Of a stretch of 64,000 nucleotides of DNA, positions 53,220 through 64,000 are shown piece after piece. The notes beneath the pieces are model-generated. The model had not been told where the DNA came from. It searched no databases and saw only the letters and a list, made by a program, of their open reading frames with translations. Position numbers and translations under genes: made by a program. This stretch comes from Cryptomeria japonica (lineage: Eukaryota; Streptophyta; Pinopsida; Cupressales; Cupressaceae): assembly GCF_030272615.1 (NCBI RefSeq), contig NC_081406.1, forward strand, positions 473,050,400 through 473,114,399, read 5' to 3'. How positions within the stretch are numbered: the first letter of the stretch is position 1; every line of letters begins with the position of its first letter.

Positions 53220-53960
53220 GATCTTCCTCATCTCTCTTTATTTAGCACTTGTTTCCAAAAATTCTAAAATACTTGATTGTACGAGGTCTTTAATTCCATA
53301 TCTCATAAGGTGTCATTGTGTGATTACTCTTACCTATACCCTATTAAGATTATAAACAATAGTATGCACAACCTCTTTCCAATATACATTAGGTCGGTTA
53401 GCATCTTTCAACATAGTTCTAGCCATCTCAACAACAGTCCTATTCTTCTTATGTATAACTGCATTCTATTGAGAGGTCCTAGGAGAAAAAAATGTCTTCT
53501 AATACCATTCTCTTCATAAAATATATCAAATTCATTTGAAGTAAACTCTCCTCCTCTATTAGATCTTAAACATTTGATCCTGGTATCAACTTAATTCTCA
53601 ACCATAGACTTGAATATTTTAAACTTATGTAATGCTTTATATTTTTCTCTCAATAAAGTAACCCATGTCATTCTACAATAATCATCAATAAGCAACATAA
53701 AATGCCTTTCACCATTTACTCATCTTTTCCTTGTAGGTCCACAAAGATCTATGTGAACCATCTCCAAAGGTTTTTAAGTTGAATACTCTTTGTTCTTGAA
53801 TCTCCTCATTTTATTTTCCAAGGAAAATTCCTTGCACACAATATCAACCAGTTTGATATTTTTTGGTAAATCTCTTATAGCATGAAAAGAATTGATTTTC
53901 ACCATATCATCAAAATTTCTATGTCCCATACTTTTGTGCCACAACCAACATTCACTACTC
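53220..53960 (-). pseudogene. Copia integrase core (element D)
   Basis: Minus frames show MVHIDLCGPTRK (first catalytic Asp), HFMLLIDDYCRMTWV, LRSNRGGEFTSNEFD and NRTVVEMARTMLKDAN. In LRSNRGGEF the second catalytic aspartate of the family (SDRGGEF) is asparagine. Several stops and frame changes. Would have joined element DNA to the host genome. Confidence 0.85.
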
Positions 53961-54493
53961 TACACCATCATATAGTTGCTTCCACTTTTATCCTTCACAT
54001 AGTAGACATTACCATTAGTTCTTATGCCTTTTGCAACTAATCTTTTAAAACTTCCTTTTTTTGATATCACATCCAGACCCTTGAAATATGAGCTTACAGA
54101 CTTTACTACACATCTAAATTACACTCAAAAGACTATCTCAAACCCTTAACATAATAAACGCCATCACTCGTATGCTTACCATCAATTGAAATAGTACCTT
54201 TACCACAAATATGTGCAACTTCCTCACCTGCAAATTTTACAAATCCACCACCATACTTCTCAAAATTAGTGAACTTACTTTTATCACCTATCATATAATT
54301 TGAACATTCTAAATTAATTATCCATGTCTTAATCTCTACTTTCCCATGTAATGTAGTTTTCTTATTCTCTAGTTTTTTATTGTTCTCTACATTTTTAAGA
54401 TTATCGAACCTTCCATCATTTTTATCCTCTATAGATCAAAAATAACGATTCTCCATCACCACGTTCTTCTTCAAATAAGTAGGTCATCATTGA

Positions 54494-55330
54494 TTAGATA
54501 TTTTTAGGTTTGTCTCTATCATCTATTCTCCTATTTCTATTACTCCATCCGTGATTGTCTCTTCCTTTGTTATCATCATCAGTTCTTCTACCAAAGTCTT
54601 CTCTATAAGTACATCTAGAAGGATAATGACAAATTCTTCTACAATTAAAACACTTAAAGGAAAAATTACCTTTGTACTTTTTAGATCCTTTCTTCAACCT
54701 TCTCACAAAGTTTTCTTTTATCTCATCCATGTCATTTCTTTCTTCAGGTTCATAATTAGTCTTTTTGGTAACTTTGAATGTTGCTTCCTTCTTCTCTTTC
54801 CACAAGTCATGTAGCTCAACAATCTCAAAGGCAGAGAATGAGTCATATAGCTGATCCAAAGTGTATTTATTTTTATCATTACTTTCTTCAATGGCACACT
54901 TCTTAAGTTTGTAGAATTTAGGCAGTGTTAACATCACTTTTCTCACAACCTCACTTTCTTCCAACTTACCACAAATACCCTTAATTCCATTCAAAATATC
55001 ATTAAATCTGTGTAGATAGCCTTCAATGTTTTCATCATCAAACATCCATGAGTTCTCAAAATTATGCTTCAGATTTGTCAACTTACCTTTCTCTATCTTC
55101 AAATCACTTTCATATATATTACTCAACTTCTCTCGGATCTCTTTAGCTGACTTCAACCCTATAACTAGAAAATACTAAATCACTTAAACTATTGATAATT
55201 GCAACTTTAGGCTTTGCATCATTCTCATGTGCCTTAATCTCATCTAAAATTTGAAGACCATTTTGTGGAGCAATATATCCATTCTTAATATATTCCCAAA
55301 TTTCATTTAGTAGAGTTTCCAAATGACATT
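54494..55330 (-). pseudogene. Copia gag (element D)
   Basis: The open frame 54494-55156 encodes a UBN2-type gag: AKEIREKLSNIYESD, VVRKVMLTLPKFYKLKKCAI, YTLDQLYDSFSAFE. The zinc knuckle CFNCRRICHYPSRC keeps C-x2-C-x4-H-x4-C, with Cys where Gly is usual. The frame extends past 55156 to about 55330 with stops, so the apparent start at 55156 is internal. Gag forms the particle. Confidence 0.85.
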
Positions 55331-55448
55331 ACATTTTTTTTCTTCCAATAAGAGTAACTCGTGACATCAAAATTTGGTGCTTGGTAATTAACTTCCTACA
55401 CCATTCTATATCTTCCTCAAGTAGTTAAGCATTTCTAAGAGTAGCCAA

Positions 55449-55460
55449 GCTCTAATACCA
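55449..55460 (-). other. Primer binding site of Copia D, one mismatch
   Basis: GCTCTAATACCA on the plus strand; the minus strand TGGTATTAGAGC differs in one base from the tRNA-iMet complement. The LTR starts two bases further right. Confidence 0.85.
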
Positions 55461-55462
55461 AT

Positions 55463-55920
55463 TATTAAACATACCTCTAGACTGAGAAGAGGGGCATGAA
55501 TTAGTCCAGACCTCAAAAACTTTAATTTTGATCAATTAAACTTCAAAACACAATTAACATGATAATGCAATGATAAAATATGAAAGCACAAAGCACAAAA
55601 TTCACAAGAATACCATATTTACATGGAAAACCCTAAACAAGGTAAAACCACGATGAAAATAACACTCACAATATGAATAATTGATTACAATGTTTGGGCT
55701 TAGGACCAAGGTGATCACTACCCCTGAAAGGACTTGCAAAGCTAAGATGCACAACCTTAGGGAAAGATATAAAGGGTTGCACAAGCTACCAAAAGGAACA
55801 CACCTTTTGAAAAGTGTAGAGAATAAATGAACTAAAATAAACAAGAAATTGTCCTTGAATCACTGTGTCAAGTGACCAATATCATGGCAAACACATCTGA
55901 CCTCAAACATTGTCTAAATA
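55463..55920 (-). repeat. 5' LTR of Copia D, cut by F
   Basis: Aligns with 590-1050. The match ends near 55905, and the LTR of element F starts at about 55921. The rest of this LTR should lie right of F, outside the window. Confidence 0.8.
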
Positions 55921-57842
55921 TGAAGAACACAAATGGACATTGAGAGGGGGGTGAATCAGTGTATTATAAAACTTTTCTAAATTAAGTGTGAAGGGATAAA
56001 GGATGCAAGGCAAGTGGGAACACACATACACACACAAGAATCAATCCACAACACAAAATTTACGAGGAAAACCTAATGTGGGAAAAACCTCGATGAGTAT
56101 AGCTCTTGGAATCTACTACTCCAATCCAACCTCACAAAAAAAACTAAATAAAATATATTTTAGGGTACCAACCCCTAACGTTCTAAGCACCAACTCAAGG
56201 AGCATCAACCCTTAGTTTTGTGAGCACCTAACCCTGTTCTAAGCATCCACTCAGAGATATACAAGGAATTACAAAATAATTCTATGGAAATCTCTATTAC
56301 AAATGAGTTTTGTAACTCTTGTTGATTCTGTCTCTCTGATGTTTATCTTTTTCCCTTCTTGTCTCGGTCTTATTTTTCTTCTTCTCTATGTCTCTACTTC
56401 ACCTTATTGAATCTTCTCTGCTCTCTATTCACTATTGTCTACCTTGGCACTCTACATTTATGGTTCTAATCTCAAGTCTTCTCTCTATTCTCTCACTTCA
56501 TGTTTCTAAAACTTCATACACACACTATTCCAATAGTGACAACTTCCTTTTTTGTCTATTCGCCCACACCATCCACTTGAGATTTTTTTTTTTTGCCTCT
56601 ATCTTTGTCTGCATACCCAAGTATGTTAGCCCAAGCACATTTACATCCCTAAACTATCATCCTTGTACGCTAGAATGTTTTTCCCTACAATTTTGAATTT
56701 AAAAATGAATTATTTTGTCTCTCTGAGATCTGATCTGTAGCAAATTGGATTTTTTTGTCTTAGATCGAACACCTGTATTGAATATGTCCCCTCTATCTCT
56801 AATTGTTCTCTATACTTAGTTTGCTATATTTAAAAAAATTTCTCTACCCTAAAATGATCAGGGAACCTTCCTCGAGCCATACAACCAACCTGCAACTGAT
56901 GTGTCATTAATGAATTCTCCAACCTTTGTTGACCTCTGCAAAATAGATTTTCTCATCGACCACCAAGAAGCCACATGTCATCACAAACATCATCCAAATC
57001 ACTCAAACACATTTGGTCAAACACCACATATATCTCTGTGTTAATCGGGTTTTAGATGTGGCATCAAAAACACCTCTATTAGTGAGCACTGTGGATACAC
57101 ATCATCCTGACAACTAGTGATTATACCGATTCACTCGATGACCTTATGCTTTAGCAAGTCAACTCATCAAGGAAACTCTCTCTAAACCCCAATGTCTCTT
57201 GAATTTCCTTTCCTCATGATCATCACTGAGAGTCATACCAATGATAGTCACTTCATTATCAATATCGGGCCGACTCATGTGGTCGGGAACAACTTGACGA
57301 ACTCATTTTGATATCATGTCTCGTTGATCTCCTTGGCTTGACTTCTTACTCTCATCGAGATGACTCAAGCTGATGTATCTTCTTATAGCTCTATTGACAT
57401 GTCTTCTATTATCGAGCTGACCTCTAGGATCTCACCCCGATGACCATCCATCAGCCAGACATTGTTGGAGTTGAGAAAATACAACACCACAGGAGCCCAA
57501 ATGATCTCTGCAAGCTGAAAAACCTGTTACAAGGAGAAGCAAGGAAGCAAATCATAGAAGGAACAAAAACTTAGGAAAAATATGCTCCAAAAGATGAGAG
57601 CTCAATAATCTCCAAAAATGTATTGTCAATAATAATCCTTCTTACAATGAAAATACAGAACTTAACCTTTAATAGGTCAAGAAACCCTAAAAAGGGAAAA
57701 CCTAGGTTTGCACATAATAATTAATAAAAGAATTAATTATTATGCACCTAAAGTTAGCTTAAGTGTAAAAGAGATAAAGGGAACTTAAATAATTAAACAA
57801 ATATTGTTTAATTAATCAAGTAAATACCCGAATACTCTAACA

Positions 57843-59920
57843 CCCCCCCTTAAGCTAGACTTAGGGAGAAGCTAAAACCTAGAACAACTATTGAAAGCAA
57901 TAAAGATGGGTCCCGACAACAAGGCCTGATCAGGTACCCAAATACAATAAAATCTCTATGAACTGGAGAAATAGAGAAAACCACGTGGGAACAAAACTCT
58001 ACTCCAAAAAGAGATGGAAAATAATACCACTGAAGCATGAAGAACCTGCAAACTCTGTCGAAAAATAACTGTTGATCTGGAGAACCTCCACTGAAATAGA
58101 ACATGACCCTGTAGAGAAGACTGTAATCTGTATGAGTGCCCTCAAATGACACTACTCGAATCAGAAGGCAAACAAGGAAAACATTGATATCGAAGATACA
58201 GATGGAAAGAGAAACCAAAGCCTGAAGAGCTGATCAATCGAACCACGGAAGCATTAGAACCAACAGGACAAACCTCCCCATAATGTTGAAGAGGGAGAGG
58301 GACAGGAACACTGAAAAGAACAGCCAAGAAGAACTGCATGACGAAGAACCAGGAACATCAAAGGTGCTGAGAAAAGTACATGGTGTCATGGAAAGAACAC
58401 TGACTTAACACAAATCATGAGGTGAATGTCATGGAAGGAACACTCACTGGACAAAGGTAGATGGCAAACAAGGCAAACATCAACCCCCTTATAGCACTTT
58501 ATAAATAGTGCATGTACAATAAGGCACAAGAGGTGCAAGATCCCAAGTAAACAATGCATAATGGCACGTTATCTCAGTGCGTTTGCATAAATACAAGCTA
58601 CAATGATAAGAAGACTGGAAATAGAAACATGAACCAAAATAGAGACATCCTACTCAGAGAAGAGATCCCAGGACCTGAAACAACCACGATATCCACCAGA
58701 GTGCTGAAAAGCAAAAAACTGAATAAAATATGCATGGAGCAGAATTTGGAAATAACAATCAGATGGATGGAAAGTACACAACACATGCTTTCCAAAAATA
58801 TAAACTTTTCAAAAAATGGAGTTCGGATGCTCATTTTATGGCTCTCGGAGTGCAAAAACAAGACCCTACTTTGACTGGAAAAAACACAGTCAAACAGAAA
58901 AATTGCAAAAACAAGACCCTACTTTAACGCCTATTCATTTTCGAAAAAATGACTTTGTATGCCCAAGAGAAGGCAAAAAAACAAACACCCCCCCTGAAAG
59001 AGGCAAAAAAGGGAGTCTGGTGGCTCTGGCGGGTGGAGGTGGCCAGTGGGCGGCGCTCTGGTGGTTCCCTGGTGGCGGGCTAGTGCCTTGGTGGCTAGGC
59101 GGAGCTCCGATGGCGGGAGGGCGTGCGGACGGGTAGCGCAAATGAGTTGATGGCGGCAGCGCTGCGGAGCAGAGTGGATTCCGGCTGGTGGCAACGGGGG
59201 TCGACGGCACTGGCGGGGAGCTCCAGCAGGGAGGCAGCGGTGGAGTGGGGCCAACATGCGTGGGCGGCAGGCTGGGGTGCTACGGGCAGCAGCTGCGGTG
59301 GGGACCAATAAGGCGGAGCCATCGGGGGTCGCAGCGGCAGGAGGTCGAAGGCCAGGGCTGGGGGCCGGTAGGGGGCCACAGGTCACCGGCGGGGTTGTGC
59401 TCGGGTGGCCGACAGTGACCGGCGGGGCCGGAGGAGACCGGCGATGTGTTGCGTGGGCCTGCATGAAGGTAGGGAGCCCCACGGTACCTTGCGTACCATG
59501 GGAAACCCCCCAAAAACTTTTGCCAAATATTTTTTTGAAACCCTTGCCCTTGATTTTTGATTTTTTTTTGTGATTTTTCCAAAAAATAAAAATCCAACCT
59601 GCATGTCATAAAAAGGCAAAAATTATATTTTTTATTTTTATTTTTATTTTTTTCTCGAACTGCATATCAGGGTCGTACAACTTGGATCTGGAGAAAAAAT
59701 ACTCCCAGAGGCTCAGGAACCAAAACAGGTTAAATTTTATATGACCATAGGGGTTTTCGGGCCTTCTGAGCACGATGGTGAGGTTCGTTTAGGCCCAAAG
59801 TGCTAAAAAAAAAACCTATCCCTAGATGCATAAAAAAAAATTTGAAACCCCAGATCTGCTTTCAATGCAAAAATTCTCAAAACAAGAACAGATAGTTGCA
59901 GATCTAAAGCTCTGATACCA
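57843..59920 (-). other. Internal region 1 of element G, with GC-rich island
   Basis: From the PBS side (right): AT-rich leader, then a GC- and CpG-rich block at 58985-59510, then AT-rich DNA to the PPT at 57843-57850. The GC-rich block is open in several frames on both strands because it has few AT-rich stops. These frames (for example 58931-59482, minus) are not kept open at matching places in internal region 2 and look like no known protein. Confidence 0.75.
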
Positions 59921-60300
59921 TGTTCGTGTTGAGAAAATACAACACCACATGAGCTCAAATGATCTAAACAAGCTGAAAAACCTATTACAAGGAGAAGCAA
60001 GGAAGCAAATCATAGAAGGAACAAAAACTCAGGAAAAATATGCTCCAAAAGATGAGAGCTCAATAATCTCCAAAAATGTATTGTCAATAATAATCCTTCT
60101 TACAATGAAAAGAAAGAACTTAACCTTTAATAGGTCAAGAAACCCTAAAAAGGGAAAACCTAGGTTTGCACATAATAATTAATAAAAGAATTAATTATTA
60201 TGCATCTAAAGTTAGCTTAAGTGTAAAAGAGATAAATGGAACTTAAATAATTAAACAAATATTGTTTAATTAATCAAGTAAATACCCGAATACTCTAACA

Positions 60301-62386
60301 CTCCCCCTTAAGCTAGACTTAGGGAGAAGCTAAAACCTAGAACAGCTACTGAAAGCAATAAAGATGGGTCCCGACAACAAGGCCTGATCAGGTACCCAAA
60401 TACAATAAAATCTCTATGAACTGGAGAAATAGAGAAAACCACGTGGGAACAAAACTCTACTCCAAAAAGAGATGGAAAATAATACCACTGAAGCATGAAG
60501 AACCTGCAAACTCTGTCGAAGAATAACCGTTGATCTGGAGAACCTCCATTGAAATAGAAGATGACCAGGTAGAGAAGACTATAATCTATATGAGTGCCCT
60601 CAAATGACACTACTCAAATCAGAAGGCAAACAAGGCAAACATTGATCTCGAAGATACAGATGGCAAGAGAAACCAAAGCCTGAAGAGCTGATCAATCGAA
60701 CCATGGAAGCATTAGAACCAACAGGACAAACCTCCCCAAAATGTTGAAGAGAGAGAGGGACAAGAACACTGAAAAGAACAGCCAAGAAGAACTGCATGAT
60801 GAAGAACCAGGAACATCAAAGGTGCTGAGAAAAGTACATGGTGTCATGGAAAGAACACTGACTTGACACAAATCATGAGGTGAATGTCATGGAAGGAACA
60901 CTCACTGGACAAAGGTAGATGGCAAACAAGGCAAACATCAACCCCCTCACAACACTTTATAAATAGTGCATGTACAATAAGGCACAAGAGGTGCAAGATC
61001 CCAAGTAAACAATGCATGATGGCACTTTATCTCAGTGTGTTTGCATAAATACAAGCTACAATGATAAGAAGACTGGAAATAGAAACATGAACCAAAATAG
61101 AGACATCCTACTCAAAGAAGAGATCCCAGGACCTGAAACAACCACGATATCCACCAAAGTGCTGAAAAGCAAAAAACTAAATAAAATATGCATGGAGCAG
61201 AATATGGAAATAACAATCAGATGGATGGAAAGTACACAACACACGCTTTCCAAAAATATAAACTTTTCAAAAAATAGAGTTCGGATGCTCATTTTATGTC
61301 TCCCGGAGTGCAAAAACAAGACCCTACTTTGACTGGAAAAAAACACAATCAAACAAAAAAATTGCAAAAACAAGACCCTACTTTGACGCCTATTCGTTTT
61401 CAAAAAAATGACTTTGTATGCCCAAGAGAAGGCCAAAAAACCAAACCCCCCCCTGAAAGAGGCAAAAAAGGGAGTCTGGTGGCTCTAGCGGGCGGAGGTG
61501 GCCAGTGGACGGCACTTTGGTGGCTCCCTGGTGGCAAGCTGGTGCCTCGGTGCCCATGCGGAGCTCTGATGGTGGGACGGCGTGCGGATGGGCAGCACAA
61601 ATGAGCCGACGGCGGCAACGCTACGAAGCAGAGCAAATTTCGGCTGGTGGCAGCGGGGGTCGGCGGCACCGGTGGGGAGCTCCAGCAGGGAGGCAGCGGC
61701 GGAGTGGGGCCAGCAGGAGTTCATGGTAGGCCGGGGTGCTATGGGCAGCAGCTGCGGCGATAGGTGTTGTGGCGGTGGGGGCCAATAAGGCAGAGCCGCC
61801 AAGAGCCGCAGCGGCAGGAGGCCGACGGCTGGCAGGGGACCAGAGGTCACTGATAGGGTTGTGCTCCGGTGGCCGGCAATGATCGGCGGGGCCGGAGGAG
61901 ACCGGCGGCGTGCTACGTGGGCCTGCATGAAGGCAGGGGGCCCCACGGTACCCTGTGTACCGTGGGAAACCCCCCAAAAACTTTTGCCAAATATTTTTTT
62001 GAAACCCTTGCCCTTGATTTTTGATTTTTTTTTGTGATTTTTCCAAAAAATCAAAATTCGGCCTGCATGTCATAAAAAGGCAAAAAATATTTATTTTTAT
62101 TTTTATTTTTATTTTTTTCTCGAACTGCATGTCAGGGCCATACAACTTGGATTTGGAGAAAAAATACTCCTAGAGGCTCAGGAACCATAAAGGTCAAATT
62201 TTATATGACCATAGGGGTTTTCGGGCCTTCTGAGCATGATGGTGAGGTCCGTTTAGGCCCAAAGTGCTCAGAAAAAAAACCTATCCCTAGATGCATAAAA
62301 AAAAAAATTGAAACCCCAGATCTGCTTTCAATGCAAAAATTTTCAAAATAAGAACAGATAGCTACAAATCTGAAGCTCTGATACCA
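60301..62386 (-). other. Internal region 2 of element G, with GC-rich island
   Basis: Same layout as internal region 1; GC-rich block at 61440-61980. The AT-rich parts of both copies are nearly the same, the GC-rich blocks differ much more, mostly C/T and G/A changes. Confidence 0.75.
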
Positions 62387-62765
62387 TGTTGGTGTTGAGA
62401 AAATACAACACCACAGAGCCCAAATGATCTCTGCAAGCTAAAAAACCTGTTACAAGGAGAAGCAAGGAAGCAAGTCACAGAAGGAACAAAAACACAGGAA
62501 AAATATGCTCCAAAAGATGAGAGCTCAATAATCTCCAAAAATGTATTGTCAATAATAATCCTTCTTACAATGAAAAGAAAAAACTTAACCTTTAATAGGT
62601 CAAGAAACCCTAAAAAGGGAAAACCTAGGTTTGCACATAATAATTAATAAAAGAATTAATTATTATGCACCTAAAGTTAGCTTAAGTGTAAAAGAGATAA
62701 AGGGAACTTAAATAATTAAACAAATATTGTTTAATTAATCAAGTAAATACCCGAATACTCTAGCA

Positions 62766-62938
62766 GACACTACCCAATAGCCCTCTGATGCCTTTAGTTC
62801 CTTTTGTCATGTATGTCGGAAAGACACATCCAGATCAAAACTCTATCAGCCAGACACTACCTGATAGCCCTCTGATGCCTTTACTTCCTTTTTTCGTGTA
62901 CATCAGATAGACACATCCATATCAAAACTCCATCGGTC
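62766..62938. repeat. 87-bp tandem duplication beside insert G
   Basis: Two units starting GACACTACC at 62766 and 62853, in the LTR of F directly right of G. Confidence 0.8.
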
Positions 62939-63701
62939 AGACCACAGAAGTCGGTCTGACATTCAACAAGTCATTTTGAAGACCAAAGTCACCCAGATGC
63001 ACCTCTATACTCACCTTGTCGCCATGAGTTACGCCAACAACCTTTCCACAACTACTCCAAAGACATTGACCTAACTCTTCCCGATGACTATGCAAATTCA
63101 TTTTCCACAATAGGACCTTCTATCGATATGTCTCTTGCTGATGTCTAGCTTCAGCCCATTAGCACCCTCTAGCCAGTCATCGGCCAGTCACTTCAACCAC
63201 ATACACCATCGTCCATAGACGCTCTATCAGTGAAGCACTTACCAACACCCTGAGACACCTCGATGACAATTCCTAGCAACTCATCTGCTAGAGTCTCGCC
63301 AATCCACTGACCAAGGAAAATTAAGGATCACCACATAGATTGACTAGAGTTACACCAATCAAGTCAACAAAAGGGACTTCTCCAACACTACTTATATCGA
63401 CTAGACAACTCAAGAGTTGCACCGATGTTGCTTCTTCAAGACCATTTCACCAAGACCATTAACCTGTCATGTCGACATCAGCAAAAAGAAAGATTTTTGA
63501 CATTTTTTCAATTTTGCAACTCGTACACATCAATGGTGATGGATCAAACACATTGTGAAGCACTTGTAGAGCATCAAACCACTGTGTAGACCTCTCCAAT
63601 ACATGAAATCACTGCTTTGATGCCTATCAATTCCTTTGCAACCTGCAACTACTTGACCTAGTTGACATCAAGGTTGACATCAATGACAACATGTACCAAC
63701 A

Positions 63702-63725
63702 ATCTCCTCCTTTGGCATTGATTTC
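63702..63725 (-). other. Polypurine tract of Copia F
   Basis: Minus strand CAATGCCAAAGGAGGAGAT before the LTR start TGTTGGTACATG. This PPT form is typical of Sirevirus-type Copia elements. Confidence 0.75.
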
Positions 63726-64000
63726 AACACACACAAACTTCTTCTTCTCCCCCTTTGACAACAATGGAAAAGTGCTTGACATACATTCTTCTCCCCCTAA
63801 ACAAAACGATGTATATCCTACTGGTAACATGGATAAACTAGAACTACTGGTAGCGCCTGAAGGCTAGATGAACCATTATTACAATATAAAAAAGCAGTGC
63901 CAATACTACTTACAAAAATTTTGGAACTCCCCCTTAGACAAACATGAGGTTCAAGGATGAGAAACAATAAAATAGTATGCTCCCTCTAATCTATAGACCT

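Larger units (their letters stand above)
57463..62765 (-). mobile_element. Element G: tandem LTR-internal-LTR-internal-LTR
   Basis: Three LTRs of 379-380 bp (57463-57842, 59921-60300, 62387-62765) separate two internal regions of 2078 and 2086 bp. Flanks GACAT (57458-57462) and GACAC (62766-62770) are one target duplication. Each internal part has a tRNA-iMet PBS touching the LTR (59909-59920 and 62375-62386, minus strand) and a C-run on the plus strand (PPT) at the other end. No gag or pol domain is recognisable, so the family is non-autonomous. The LTRs differ from each other by roughly 3%. Confidence 0.9.
55921..64000 (-). mobile_element. Copia element F: 3' LTR and pre-PPT region, body beyond the window
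   Basis: The LTR starts about 55921 (TGAAGAACAC), has the module GAGAGGGGGGTGAATCAGT at 55942-55960, and ends ACCAACA at 63701 with a PPT on the minus strand right after it (63702-63725, CAATGCCAAAGGAGGAGAT). This makes it the 3' LTR of a minus-strand Sirevirus-like Copia. Without insert G the LTR is about 2.5 kb. An 87-bp tandem duplication lies at 62766-62938. 63726-64000 is non-coding or decayed 3' sequence of the element, with two CTCCCCCT tracts. Confidence 0.75.

Noticed and set aside
58931-59482. Proline/alanine-rich open frames in the GC-rich part of element G
   Set aside because: GC-rich DNA has few stops, the frames are open on both strands, they overlap each other and are not kept in register in the second interior.

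Overview
The window is plant nuclear repeat DNA. I found no gene that I would assign to the host. It is AT-rich and made almost entirely of LTR retrotransposons inserted into one another, with decayed gag-pol reading frames, initiator-tRNA-Met primer sites, polypurine tracts and 5-bp target duplications that can be read directly. Plant lineages are recognisable: Sirevirus-like Copia, chromovirus Gypsy, and Tat-like Gypsy with an archaeal-type second RNase H. The density of nesting suggests a large genome, and a gymnosperm is my best guess (inference, not proven by any host gene).

Layout, outermost first. (1) Copia element D, minus strand: 3' LTR 590-2075, RNase H end 2370-2779, RT/RNase H 7092-7638, RT start, integrase and gag 52298-55330, PBS 55449-55460, partial 5' LTR 55463-55920. 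(2) D is broken by solo LTR E (2780-7086, target duplication CTACT) and by chromovirus A on the plus strand (7639-52292). (3) A carries two solo LTRs in its gag (H 8485-9879, I 11028-12163), and its 3' LTR is split at 15948/51777 by a giant Tat-like element B on the minus strand (15949-51776). (4) B carries solo LTR L (17035-20797), solo LTR J (21690-22868), an element C with LTRs of 5.5 and 4.8 kb and only 1.4 kb of internal DNA (25818-37502, target duplication ATCCT), and an LTR-like insert K (about 40550-42478). (5) To the right, the LTR of another minus-strand Copia, F (55921-63701, its body lying beyond the window), is interrupted by G (57463-62765), an LTR-internal-LTR-internal-LTR tandem of a small non-coding element.

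B is the most informative unit. On the minus strand it has gag, protease, RT, RNase H, archaeal-type RNase H and integrase. Between pol and its 3' LTR, on the opposite strand, lies a decayed plant mobile domain (PMD) gene at 23205-25225. Most of its stop codons look like CAG-to-TAG changes, as expected from cytosine methylation. A ~21-bp GCGCT-type repeat occurs near both ends of B in opposite orientation. By eye, LTR divergence falls with nesting depth (D about 16%, A about 12%, B about 5%, C about 1.5%), which agrees with the order of insertion read from the junctions.

No element in the window looks autonomous today: each recognisable pol has stops, frameshifts or lost catalytic residues. 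Positions of LTR ends are from reading the sequence; frames inside pseudogenes shift and their limits are approximate.
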